A stretch of DNA of 64,000 nucleotides from Afipia sp. (GTDB lineage Bacteria; Pseudomonadota; Alphaproteobacteria; Rhizobiales; Xanthobacteraceae). The notes under the pieces were generated by a model. That model was not told the origin of the DNA. It worked only from the letters and a program-made list of their open reading frames with translations, and searched no databases. The translations under genes and the position numbers were made by a program. The stretch lies in assembly GCA_024707075.1 (NCBI GenBank), contig JANQAK010000003.1, positions 1 through 64,000 on the forward strand, written 5' to 3'. Below, piece by piece: positions 10,114 to 20,215 of the stretch; position 1 is the first letter of the stretch; each line of letters begins with the position of its first letter.

Positions 10114-11377
10114 ATGAGCGAGCCAGTTCGGACCCCACCTTTCGCGCCATTTGAATGGATGTTGTCGACCCGCTATCTGCGGGCGCGGCGCAAGGAAGGG
10201 TTCATTTCGGTCATCGCCGGCTTCTCGTTCCTCGGCATCATGCTCGGGGTGGCGACGCTCATCATCGTGATGGCGGTGATGAACGGCTTCCGCAAGGAAT
10301 TGCTCGACAAGATTCTCGGCTTGAATGGCCATATCGTTGTGCAGCCGCTGGAATCGCCGCTGACCGACTGGAAAGAAGTGGCCGAGCGCATCAGCAAGGT
10401 TCAGGAATCCGCCTCGCGGCTCCCGTGGTGGACGGGCAGGCGCTGGCGTCGTCGCCGTTCAACGCCGCCGGCGTGTTCGTGCGCGGCATCCGGGCGCAGG
10501 ATCTCAACGGCGTCACGTCGATCACCAAGAACATCAAGCAGGGCACGCTGGAGGGCTTCGACGAAGGGCAAGGGGTTGCCATCGGCCGCCGGCTTGCGGA
10601 TCAACTGTCGCTGCGCGCCGGCGACAGCATTACGCTGGTGGCGCCGCGCGGCGCGGTGACGCCGATGGGCACGACGCCGCGCATCAAGCCGTACAAGGTC
10701 GCTGCTGTGTTCGAGATCGGGATGTCCGAATACGATTCCTCGTTCGTGTTCATGCCGCTGGTCGAGGCGCAGGCCTATTTCAACCGCGCCAATGATGTCA
10801 CCGCCATCGAGATCTACACGACCAACCCGGACAGGATCGACACCTTCCGCAAGTCGGTGACCGAGGCGGCGCAGCGACCGATCTTCCTGGTCGACTGGCG
10901 ACAGCGCAATTCCACGTTCTTCAATGCGCTTCAGGTCGAGCGCAACGTGATGTTCCTGATCCTGACCCTGATCGTGCTGGTGGCGGCGCTGAATATCGTC
11001 TCCGGACTCATCATGCTGGTGAAGGACAAGGGCAGCGACATCGCGATCCTGCGCACCATGGGCGCGTCGCAGGGCTCCGTCATGCGAGTGTTCCTGATCA
11101 CCGGCGCTGCCATCGGCGTGGTCGGGACGCTGGTAGGGTTCCTGCTGGGACTGATCGTCTGTCTCAACATCGAGTCGATCCGGCAGTTCATCTCATGGAT
11201 GACCAACACCGAACTGTTCTCGCCCGAGCTTTACTTCCTGTCCAAGCTCCCGGCTGAGGTCGATGTTGGCGAAACCGCCGCCGTCGTCATCATGGCGCTG
11301 ACGCTGTCGTTTTTGGCGACGCTGTATCCCTCGTGGCGCGCCGCGCGTCTCGATCCCATCGAAGCACTCAGGTACGA

Positions 11378-11381
<4 letters not shown>
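10114..11381 (+). CDS. lolC: Lipoprotein-releasing ABC transporter permease LolC/E, apparently frameshifted near 10400
   Basis: ORF 10114-10659 gives the N-terminus ([44 protein letters not shown]); the frame ending at 11381 gives [18 protein letters not shown]... to ...[10 protein letters not shown]. Confidence 0.9.
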
Positions 11382-12088
<707 letters not shown>

Positions 12089-12124
12089 GCCGTTAGACGT
12101 CAACGGAGCGCGAACTCGGCTCGC

Positions 12125-12394
12125 TTAGCGCAAGCGCCGGCGGGGCGCGTATCCCTGATCGTACCCGTCGTCGTCGGAACCGCCGCTGTAAAAGTAGTTG
12201 CGATCACAGTAGGCACGGGTGCCGGAGGCTGTGGTCTGGCACTGGGCATAGGACCAGTAACGGCAGTCGCCGCGCGAGTTGCCGGAAAATTCCGCTCCGA
12301 TCAGGCACCAAGGGCCTTCGCGCGCCTCGGCCGGAGCGCTGCGGATCGTTGTCAGCGCCGTGAAGGCGGCGAGGGCCAAAAGCAAACTGCGCAT
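12125..12394 (-). CDS. DUF3551-like small secreted protein
   Basis: Signal peptide MRSLLLALAAFTALTTIRSAPAEA followed by a Cys/Trp-rich WCLIGAEFSGNSRGDCRYWSYAQCQ domain. Confidence 0.75.
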   Translation of the reverse strand: MRSLLLALAAFTALTTIRSAPAEAREGPWCLIGAEFSGNSRGDCRYWSYAQCQTTASGTRAYCDRNYFYSGGSDDDGYDQGYAPRRRLR

Positions 12395-12577
12395 TCTGTT
12401 CTCCTGTCGGGTTGTCGCCCGCTTTGCCTGAAGTGTTGATGTAGCCACAGACCGTTGTTCGCGCCGTTCGTCAACTCACGTTCCCGCGTAGCTGTTGATG
12501 GATTTGCGAGCCGTTCCGGCTGTTTACGCTTTGTTAGCAACACTGGTTTGTCGAAATAGGGACTGTAGCTCTCGCCC

Positions 12578-12605
12578 TTGACTTTGAGAACAAATAAGGA
12601 ACAAT
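12578..12605 (+). promoter_or_regulatory. Candidate sigma70-like promoter (TTGACT, ~16 bp, AACAAT) overlapping a LexA box
   Basis: Sequence inspection; -35-like TTGACT at 12578-12583 and -10-like AACAAT at 12600-12605. Confidence 0.5.
12588..12602 (-). promoter_or_regulatory. LexA/SOS box (GAAC-N7-GAAC = GTTC-N7-GTTC on the minus strand)
   Basis: GAACAAATAAGGAAC; matches the alphaproteobacterial LexA consensus GTTCN7GTTC. Confidence 0.75.
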
Positions 12606-12620
12606 GTTCTTATTATGTTC
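12606..12620 (+). promoter_or_regulatory. LexA/SOS box (GTTC-N7-GTTC)
   Basis: GTTCTTATTATGTTC, 3 bp from the first, oppositely oriented box. Confidence 0.75.
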
Positions 12621-12646
12621 TCTTGGAGTGAATGGGAGTGACGATC

Positions 12647-12745
12647 ATGTTGAAGACATTCGTGGAAGAAGCCGCCGCGCTGACCTCGCTCGTGCTTTTC
12701 GTTGGAATGGTCGCGATCTGGGCGCAGGTCATTCCTCAGATGTGA
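12647..12745 (+). CDS. Small (32 aa) single-TM protein, candidate SOS-induced peptide
   Basis: MLKTFVEEAAALTSLVLFVGMVAIWAQVIPQM; RBS-like GGGAGTGA upstream; central hydrophobic helix; below the length cutoff of the supplied ORF track. Confidence 0.65.
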   Translation: MLKTFVEEAAALTSLVLFVGMVAIWAQVIPQM

Positions 12746-12932
12746 GGCCCGGCGTCGGGCAACTCGAGGCTGGGGATAATGATGAGGGACCCGGCATAGA
12801 CCCATGGGTCTGCGTCTTCTGCGTGGACACCTCCTGCGCAAGGCACCACCATCGACTTCTGTGAGTCGCTCTGTCGCCGCAGATGGTTCGTTCCGCCGAC
12901 GAGCCGCTTCTGCGAAGGTTGCCAAGGTCAGC

Positions 12933-15900
12933 ATGTCTAAAACCGCACCGAAATCGGCCGGGTCCGACCCCGGATTCGTTCATCTGCACGTTCATTCGGC
13001 CTATTCGCTGCTGCAAGGCTCGATCACCATCAGCAAGCTGGTGGACCTCGCCAAGGCCGATCATCAGCCCGCGCTGGCGCTGACCGATAACGACAACATG
13101 TTCGGCGCGCTGGAGTTTTCCGACAAGCTGGCCGGCTATGGCATCCAGCCCATCACCGGCTGCGCGATGTCGATCGACTTCGGCGATCAGGACCCCACCG
13201 CGCGCAATGCGCTGGCGCCCGCGCGAATCGTTCTGCTTGCCACGAACGAGGCGGGCTACCGCAGCCTGATGAAGCTGAACTCCCGCGCGTTTCAGGACAC
13301 GCCGACCCATCAGGCGCCGCACATCAAGGTCGAATGGCTGGACGGCGAAACCTCCGGCCTCATTGCATTGACCGGCGGCCCGGAGGGGCCGATCGCGCAG
13401 GCCATCGCCGCCGATCAGCCGGCGCTTGCGCAGGCGCGTTGCGATACGCTGGCGGAACTGTTCGGGGATCGTCTCTACATCGAATTGCAGCGCCACGGGC
13501 TGGACAGCGAGCGGCGCTGCGAATCCACGCTGATCGACATGGCCTATGCCATGGATCTGCCGTTGGTCGCGACCAACCAGCCATACTTCGCCAGCGCCGA
13601 TGACTACGAAGCGCATGACGCGCTGCTCTGCATCGCGGGTGGACGGCTGGTCTCGGAAACCGACCGCCATCAGTTGACGCCGGATCATCGCTTCAAGACC
13701 CGCGCGGAAATGGCCGTGCTGTTCGCCGATCTGCCGGAGGCGCTGGCCTCCACCGTCGAGATCGCGCGGCGCTGCGCGTTCCGCCCGAGGACGCGCAAGC
13801 CGATCCTGCCGCGCTTTGCGGTGGTGGGCAGCGCGAACGCCGCGGATGCGGAAAGCGAGGAATCGGAGGAGTTGCGGCGGCAGGCCGAGGAGGGGCTGGC
13901 GCGGCGGCTGGCAACGCACGGTCTGTCGCAAGGTGTGTCCGAGGAGGACTACCGCGCGCGGCTGGCATTCGAGATCGATGTCATCATCCGGATGAAATAT
14001 CCGGGCTACTTCCTGATCGTGTCGGACTTCATCAAATGGGCGAAGGCCCAGGGCATTCCGGTCGGGCCGGGCCGCGGTTCGGGCGCGGGATCGCTGGTCG
14101 CCTATGCGCTCACCATCACCGATCTCGATCCCATCCGGTTCGGCCTGCTGTTCGAGCGCTTTCTCAATCCCGAGCGCGTCTCGATGCCGGACTTCGATAT
14201 CGATTTTTGTCAGGACCGGCGCGGCGAAGTGATCCGCTACGTTCAGGAACGCTACGGCCGCGATCAGGTCGGCCAGATCATCACCTTCGGTACGTTGCAG
14301 GCGCGCGGCGTGCTGCGCGACGTCGGCCGCGTGCTGCAAATGCCTTATGGCCAGGTGGACCGGCTCACCAAGCTGGTGCCGCAGAATCCCGCAGCCCCCG
14401 TGACGCTGTCGGCCGCGATCGCCAGCGAACCGAAACTGCAAGCCTTCCGTGATGAAGATCCGGTGGTCGCGCGCGCCTTCGACATCGCGCAGCGCCTTGA
14501 AGGACTGACCCGCCACGCCTCGACCCACGCGGCGGGCATCGTGATCGGCGACAGGCCGCTCTCCGAACTCGTGCCGATGTACCGCGATCCGAAATCGGAC
14601 ATGCCGGTCACCCAGTTCAACATGAAGTGGGTTGAGCCTGCGGGCCTCGTGAAGTTCGACTTCCTCGGCCTCAAGACGCTGACGGTGCTCGATGTCGCGG
14701 TGAAGCTGCTCAAGCAGCGCAACATCGATGTCGATCTCGCCACCCTGCCGCTCGACGACAAGCCAAGTTACGAGATGCTGGCGCGTGGCGAAGTGGTCGG
14801 CGTGTTCCAGGTTGAAAGTCAGGGCATGCGGCGCGCGCTGGTCGATATGCGCCCCGACCGCTTCGAGGACATCATCGCGCTGGTCGCGCTCTATCGTCCC
14901 GGTCCGATGGCGAACATCCCGACCTACTGCGCGCGCAAGCACGGCGACGAGGAGCCGGAATACCTGCATCCGATGCTGGAGCCGATTCTCAAGGAAACCT
15001 TCGGCGTCATCATCTATCAGGAACAGGTGATGCAGATCGCGCAGGTCATGGCCGGCTATTCGCTCGGCGACGCCGACCTGCTGCGTCGCGCGATGGGCAA
15101 GAAGATTCGCGCGGAGATGGACAAGCAGCGCGCCGGCTTCGTCGCCGGCGCCGTCAAGAACGGCGTGCCGAAGGGGCAAGCGGAAACCATCTTCGAACTG
15201 CTGGCGAAATTCGCCGACTACGGCTTCAACAAGAGCCACGCCGCGGCCTACGCGCTGGTGTCGTACCAGACCGCCTACATGAAGGCGCACTATCCGGTCG
15301 AATTCATCGCCGCGTCGATGACGCTCGACATGAACAACACCGACAAGCTCTCGGAATTCCGTGCCGAGGCGCAGCGGCTCGGCATCAAGGTCGAAGCACC
15401 GTCGGTCAATCGCTCCGGCGCGACGTTCGAGGTCAACGACAATACGATCTATTATGCGCTGGCGGCGCTGAAAGGTGTCGGCGCGCAGGCGGTCGAACTG
15501 ATCGTGGAAGCGCGCGGAGACCGCGCCTTCACGTCGCTGGCCGATTTTGCCTCGCGCGTGAACCCGCGCGCCATCAACAAGCGCGTGGTGGAAAGCCTCG
15601 CGGCGGCGGGCGCGTTCGATACCATCGACGCCAACCGCGCGCGCGTGTTCGCGGGCGCGGAGGCCATCGTTGCTGCATGCCAGCGCGGTCACGAAGCTGC
15701 CACCAGCGGGCAGAACGATATGTTCGGTGGCATGGCTGATGCACCGAGCATCGTGCTTCCCAATATCGAGCCGTGGCTTCCGGCGGACCGGCTGCGGCGC
15801 GAATACGACGCCATCGGCTTCTTCCTGTCCGGACATCCGCTGGACGATTATGCGACGGCGCTGAAGCGCCTGCGCGTGCAGTCGTGGAGCGAGTTCTCCC

Positions 15901-16463
15901 GCGCGGTGAAAACCGGCGCGACGGCGGGACGTGTGGCCGCGACGGTGGTGTCGCGCATGGAGCGCCGCACCAAGACCGGTAACAAGATGGGCATCATGGG
16001 CCTGTCCGATCCCACCGGCCATTTCGAGGCTGTGCTGTTCTCCGAAGGGCTGGCGCAGTATCGCGATGTGCTCGAACCCGGATCGGCGGTTTTGCTGCAA
16101 CTCGGCGCGGAGCTTCAGGGCGAGGACGTGCGCGCGCGGATTCTGCATGCCGAACCGCTCGACGATGCGGCAGCCAAGACGCAGAAGGGGCTGCGCATCT
16201 TCGTGCGGGACGACAAGCCGCTGGAGTCAATCGCCAAGCGGCTGGAAGGCCAGCAGGCCCCGGCCGGAAACGTCAGCCGGTTCCAGCCGGCAAAGCCCGT
16301 CACCCCGACGCCCGGCGGAAGCGACGGCGAAGTCACCTTGGTGATGATGCTCGATCTCGAAACAGAAGTGGAGATCAAGCTACAGGGCAAGTTCCGCGTG
16401 TCGCCGCAGATTGCCGGCGCGATCAAGGCGGTCTCCGGCGTGGTGGACGTGCAGACGGTGTGA
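12933..16463 (+). CDS. dnaE: DNA polymerase III subunit alpha
   Basis: FVHLHVHSAYSLLQGSI PHP domain, GPGRGSGAGSLVAYAL, PDFDIDFCQDRRGEVIRYVQ polymerase motifs. Confidence 0.97.
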   Translation: MSKTAPKSAGSDPGFVHLHVHSAYSLLQGSITISKLVDLAKADHQPALALTDNDNMFGALEFSDKLAGYGIQPITGCAMSIDFGDQDPTARNALAPARIVLLATNEAGYRSLMKLNSRAFQDTPTHQAPHIKVEWLDGETSGLIALTGGPEGPIAQAIAADQPALAQARCDTLAELFGDRLYIELQRHGLDSERRCESTLIDMAYAMDLPLVATNQPYFASADDYEAHDALLCIAGGRLVSETDRHQLTPDHRFKTRAEMAVLFADLPEALASTVEIARRCAFRPRTRKPILPRFAVVGSANAADAESEESEELRRQAEEGLARRLATHGLSQGVSEEDYRARLAFEIDVIIRMKYPGYFLIVSDFIKWAKAQGIPVGPGRGSGAGSLVAYALTITDLDPIRFGLLFERFLNPERVSMPDFDIDFCQDRRGEVIRYVQERYGRDQVGQIITFGTLQARGVLRDVGRVLQMPYGQVDRLTKLVPQNPAAPVTLSAAIASEPKLQAFRDEDPVVARAFDIAQRLEGLTRHASTHAAGIVIGDRPLSELVPMYRDPKSDMPVTQFNMKWVEPAGLVKFDFLGLKTLTVLDVAVKLLKQRNIDVDLATLPLDDKPSYEMLARGEVVGVFQVESQGMRRALVDMRPDRFEDIIALVALYRPGPMANIPTYCARKHGDEEPEYLHPMLEPILKETFGVIIYQEQVMQIAQVMAGYSLGDADLLRRAMGKKIRAEMDKQRAGFVAGAVKNGVPKGQAETIFELLAKFADYGFNKSHAAAYALVSYQTAYMKAHYPVEFIAASMTLDMNNTDKLSEFRAEAQRLGIKVEAPSVNRSGATFEVNDNTIYYALAALKGVGAQAVELIVEARGDRAFTSLADFASRVNPRAINKRVVESLAAAGAFDTIDANRARVFAGAEAIVAACQRGHEAATSGQNDMFGGMADAPSIVLPNIEPWLPADRLRREYDAIGFFLSGHPLDDYATALKRLRVQSWSEFSRAVKTGATAGRVAATVVSRMERRTKTGNKMGIMGLSDPTGHFEAVLFSEGLAQYRDVLEPGSAVLLQLGAELQGEDVRARILHAEPLDDAAAKTQKGLRIFVRDDKPLESIAKRLEGQQAPAGNVSRFQPAKPVTPTPGGSDGEVTLVMMLDLETEVEIKLQGKFRVSPQIAGAIKAVSGVVDVQTV

Positions 16464-16472
16464 CGCTTGCAC

Positions 16473-16490
16473 GCAGGCATGCATGCCTGC
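16473..16490. other. Perfect 18 bp palindrome downstream of dnaE
   Basis: GCAGGCATGCATGCCTGC, zero-loop palindrome. Confidence 0.7.
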
Positions 16491-16577
16491 TGCCTTATTC
16501 CGACTACCTTTCGTTCAAACAATGTTCATGCGGCGCAGGATTGACTGCGCGTGATGGGCTGAACGGGGACACGTTTC

Positions 16578-18866
16578 ATGCGCGGAATTGCCAGACTCCT
16601 GAATGTCGCGGCGGTATTGCTTGCCGCCGCGTCGATGTCGCCGCTTCACGCGCAGACGCAAACACAGCAACCGCAGGCCCAGCAGAACCGCATCGCGCTG
16701 GTGATCGGCAACGGCAACTATCCGGCAGCACCCCTGGCGACCGCCGCAAACGACGCCGGTCTCATCGCGCAGACATTGCAGGCGGCGGGATTCGATGTGG
16801 TCGGCGCACGCGATCTCGATGGCGAAACGCTGCGCCAGACCTTCCGCGATTTCATTCAGAAGGCGAAGACGGCGGGGCCGGATACCGTCGCGGTGGTTTA
16901 TCTCGCGGGCTACGGCTTGCAGCTTGCGGGCGAGAACTATTTCGCGCCGGTCGATGCCGCCATGGCGCGCGACACCGACGTTCCGGTCGAGGGCCTGCGG
17001 ATCGGCGACTATATCCGGCAACTGTCGGCCTTGCCGCTGAAGGCCAATGTCGTGGTGCTCGACACCGCCTACACTCATCCGTTCGCGAAGGAGGGGCAGC
17101 CGCTCGCGGGCGGCCTCGCGCTGATGGAGCCGGAGCCGAAAGGCCTGATTGCATTCAACGCCGCGCCCGGCACCATTGCTCCGTCGCCGACAGGTAACTA
17201 TGGACCGTATGCGCAGGCGCTGGCGGAGATGATCCGCACCGGCGGCATTTCGCTTCCCGAGATTTTCAATCGCACGCGGCTGCGCGTGAACGACGTCACC
17301 AAGGGCGCTGAGGTGCCGTGGGATGCACAGAAGCTCGAAGGCGATTTCGTGTTCTTCGAGCGCGCCCCGGACGCACCGCAGATCCCGGCAAGTCAGGATG
17401 CGGCCGCACGGTCCAAACCCATTCGCGATATGAGCGCGCAGGAGGCGTACACCGCCGCGCTCGACCGCGACACGATCGCGGATTACGAGAGTTTCCTTGC
17501 CGCCTATCCCGACGATCCGATGGCGAAGCGGGTGAGGGCGATCGTCGCCGCACGCCGCGAGGCGATCACATGGCGGCAGACCTATCGCGCCAACACGCAG
17601 CAGGCTTACTGGTCCTATCTCAAGCGCTATCCGAAGGGACCGCATGCGGCGGACGCACGCCGCCGCCTTGCCAATATTGCCGCAGCACTCGAGCCGCCTC
17701 CATCGTTCGATGCGTATGCTTACGACGTGCCCCCGCCGCCGGAATACGAGTACGAATATGTCGATCGGCCGTATTTGATGTTCGACGATCCGGTGTTCGC
17801 GTTTGCTCCGCCGCCACCGCCGCCGATTTTCTTCCTGCAACCGCCGCCGGACGATTTCGTCGTGCTCGAGCCGCCGATGTACTACGATGATGCCTATTAT
17901 CTGCCGCAGCCGGTGTTCATTCCGATCCCGGTCTTTATCCGGCCGCCGATCTACGTGCGTCCGCCGAGGAACCGTTTCCTGTTCACGAACATCCATAACA
18001 GGGATGTCATCAACACCATCATCAACCGGCGTCCGCCGTCTGCCGATGCTCGTACTGCTCCCGGCGGTCAATTCCGGCCCGGCCGGGCCGGCAGGTTGGA
18101 TAGTGCAGCGACGGTCCGTCCCGCTTTCGCTCCGGGCTTGCCGCCATCGGCTGAACGCAGGGGCAATCTGATCCGCCAGGGCAAAGTGACCGCGCCTGCG
18201 GGTGTGTTGCCGGGCGCCGCCGGTCGCGGCCGCCCCGGACTGGGCCAGACGCCGCAAGGCGTGTCACGGCCGGGCAATCTTCCTGCACCCAATCTGCTGC
18301 CGGGGCAGGCCCCGGGAGGTGGACCCGCTGCCCGTCCGGGCGCTCGTCCGCTGCCCAATGCCTTGCCGGCACCCAGTGCGTCCGGCCCGCAGCCCGGTCA
18401 GGATAGCCGTCCCGGACGATTCGACCGGAGTCCCGGCGGCAGACCCGGCCTTGCGCGGCCATCGGCGCAGCCGGAGACCGCTGCACCGTCTGGACCGGCG
18501 GCAAGGCCCGGCCGTCCGGAACGGCCTGCTGCCCAGTCCCGGCCGCAATTCCAGAGGCCGACGGCTGCGCCGCGGCCCCAGATGGCTCCCCGTCCACAGG
18601 TCCAGCGGCCTCAGTTCCAGCGCCCTGCGGCTGCTCCGCGTCCGCAGATGGCGCCACGGCCACAGCCGCAATTCCAGCGGCCGGCCATGGCTCCTCGGCC
18701 TCAAATGGCTCCCAGACCCCAGATGGCTCCGCGACCGCAAATGGCTCCGAGGCCCCAGATGGTGCCGAGGCCGCAGATGGCCCCGCGTCCGGCTCCGCCG
18801 CCGCGCGCGGCTCCGGCGCCCCGGCCTGCACCGGCGGCGAGACCGGCCAAGCCGCCGCCGGGTTAG
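16578..18866 (+). CDS. Caspase-fold (peptidase C14-like) secreted protein with Pro-rich C-terminus; catalytic residues apparently lost
   Basis: Signal peptide; RIALVIGNGNYPAAPLATAANDAGLIAQTLQAAGFDV; YLAGYGLQ in place of Y-SGHG; VVLDTAYTHP in place of LDACR-NP. Confidence 0.85.
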   Translation: MRGIARLLNVAAVLLAAASMSPLHAQTQTQQPQAQQNRIALVIGNGNYPAAPLATAANDAGLIAQTLQAAGFDVVGARDLDGETLRQTFRDFIQKAKTAGPDTVAVVYLAGYGLQLAGENYFAPVDAAMARDTDVPVEGLRIGDYIRQLSALPLKANVVVLDTAYTHPFAKEGQPLAGGLALMEPEPKGLIAFNAAPGTIAPSPTGNYGPYAQALAEMIRTGGISLPEIFNRTRLRVNDVTKGAEVPWDAQKLEGDFVFFERAPDAPQIPASQDAAARSKPIRDMSAQEAYTAALDRDTIADYESFLAAYPDDPMAKRVRAIVAARREAITWRQTYRANTQQAYWSYLKRYPKGPHAADARRRLANIAAALEPPPSFDAYAYDVPPPPEYEYEYVDRPYLMFDDPVFAFAPPPPPPIFFLQPPPDDFVVLEPPMYYDDAYYLPQPVFIPIPVFIRPPIYVRPPRNRFLFTNIHNRDVINTIINRRPPSADARTAPGGQFRPGRAGRLDSAATVRPAFAPGLPPSAERRGNLIRQGKVTAPAGVLPGAAGRGRPGLGQTPQGVSRPGNLPAPNLLPGQAPGGGPAARPGARPLPNALPAPSASGPQPGQDSRPGRFDRSPGGRPGLARPSAQPETAAPSGPAARPGRPERPAAQSRPQFQRPTAAPRPQMAPRPQVQRPQFQRPAAAPRPQMAPRPQPQFQRPAMAPRPQMAPRPQMAPRPQMAPRPQMVPRPQMAPRPAPPPRAAPAPRPAPAARPAKPPPG
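18541..18840 (+). repeat. Degenerate tandem repeats (~18 bp unit) coding for PRPQMA
   Basis: atggctccgcgaccgcaa-type units encoding MAPRPQMAPRPQMAPRPQ. Confidence 0.85.
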
Positions 18867-18906
18867 AGGATCGCGCCAGTGCGCGGTCCTCACCGAGATC
18901 GGCAGC

Positions 18907-18930
18907 ATCCGGCCGTCAAATCGGCCGGAT
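18907..18930 (+). terminator. Putative terminator after the caspase-like gene
   Basis: ATCCGGCC-gtcaaatc-GGCCGGAT followed by ttgcttgctt. Confidence 0.6.
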
Positions 18931-19088
18931 TTGCTTGCTTAGTCATGGTCGCGTGGGTATAAGCCGCGCATCTCACACGGAAGCATGGCTCTTAAAGGCC
19001 GTCCGGTGGCAACCGGGCCGCAATCCTTTTGGTTTGTAGGCTCGTATTGCTCACACGCTTCCGGAGGAACCAACCGGAGAATAGAACT

Positions 19089-20084
19089 ATGGCGCTACCC
19101 GAATTTTCGATGCGTCAGCTTTTGGAAGCTGGCGTTCACTTTGGTCACCAGTCCCATCGATGGAATCCGAAGATGGCGGATTACATCTTCGGTGCCCGCA
19201 ATAACATTCACATCATCGACCTCGCGCAGACCGTGCCGCTGCTTCATCGCGCGTTGCAGGCTGTCAGCGACACCGTCGCCAAGGGCGGCCGCGTGCTGTT
19301 CGTCGGCACCAAGCGTCAGGCACAGGACGGTGTCGCCGAGGCGGCCAAGCGCTCCGCGCAGTACTTCGTCAATTCGCGCTGGCTCGGCGGCACGCTGACC
19401 AACTGGAAAACCATTTCCGGTTCGATCAAGCGCCTTCGCCATCTCGACGAGATGCTCGGCGCGGGCGAAGCCTCCCAGTACACGAAGAAGGAACGCCTCA
19501 CGCTTCAGCGCGAGCGCGACAAGCTCGACCGTTCGCTCGGCGGCATCAAGGACATGGGCGGCTTGCCCGACCTGATCTTCGTGATCGACACCAACAAGGA
19601 AGACATCGCGATCCAGGAAGCCAACCGCCTCAACATCCCGGTGGCTGCGATCGTCGATACCAATTGCGATCCGAAGGGCATCTCCTACGTGGTCCCCGGC
19701 AACGACGACGCCGGCCGCGCGATCTCGCTGTATTGCGATCTCATCGCGCGCGCGGTGATCGACGGCATTTCGCGGGCGCAGGGCGGTGCGGGCGTCGATA
19801 TCGGCGCGATGGCCAACCCGATTCCCGAGGCGATCGCGCCTGCGAAGTCGGAAGGCTTCCAGGGTCTTGCGGGTCCGCGCGGCGTTGCCGACGACCTCAA
19901 GAAGCTCACCGGCGTGTCCGGCGCGATCGAGAAGAAGTTCAACGATCTCGGCATCTTCCACTACTGGCAGCTCGCCGAACTCGATCACGACACCGCCCAC
20001 AAGATCGGCGAAGAAGTCGGTCTTCCGGCCCGTGCCGATGGCTGGGTCGCCCAGTCGAAGGCGCTGACCGCGGAAGCGGAATAA
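19089..20084 (+). CDS. rpsB: 30S ribosomal protein S2
   Basis: [52 protein letters not shown]. Confidence 0.97.
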   Translation: MALPEFSMRQLLEAGVHFGHQSHRWNPKMADYIFGARNNIHIIDLAQTVPLLHRALQAVSDTVAKGGRVLFVGTKRQAQDGVAEAAKRSAQYFVNSRWLGGTLTNWKTISGSIKRLRHLDEMLGAGEASQYTKKERLTLQRERDKLDRSLGGIKDMGGLPDLIFVIDTNKEDIAIQEANRLNIPVAAIVDTNCDPKGISYVVPGNDDAGRAISLYCDLIARAVIDGISRAQGGAGVDIGAMANPIPEAIAPAKSEGFQGLAGPRGVADDLKKLTGVSGAIEKKFNDLGIFHYWQLAELDHDTAHKIGEEVGLPARADGWVAQSKALTAEAE

Positions 20085-20100
20085 GCCTCGCACCTTTCTC

Positions 20101-20121
20101 GCGGCCGGTTCATCCGGCCGC
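20101..20121. other. rpsB-tsf intergenic hairpin
   Basis: GCGGCCGG-ttcat-CCGGCCGC perfect 8 bp stem; no U tract. Confidence 0.6.
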
Positions 20122-20215
20122 GACATTCTCCGGCTAACGAAAATCCTGCGCGTCGAATCCGGCTTGCCAGCACACGCTGCGCCGCGCGGCCCGCACAGGC
20201 AAAGGACATTTCACG

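Noticed and set aside
12729-16148. 1139-aa ORF on the minus strand
   Set aside because: Shadow frame antisense to dnaE; Arg/His-rich composition typical of the complement of a GC-rich coding frame; no recognisable domain
16515-18257. 580-aa minus-strand ORF
   Set aside because: Shadow ORF of the caspase-like gene
18541-18840. CRISPR-like array
   Set aside because: 18-bp units are coding, contiguous and in frame (PRPQMA), with no spacers
20101-20121. Terminator between rpsB and tsf
   Set aside because: Strong GC stem but no U tract; listed only as a hairpin
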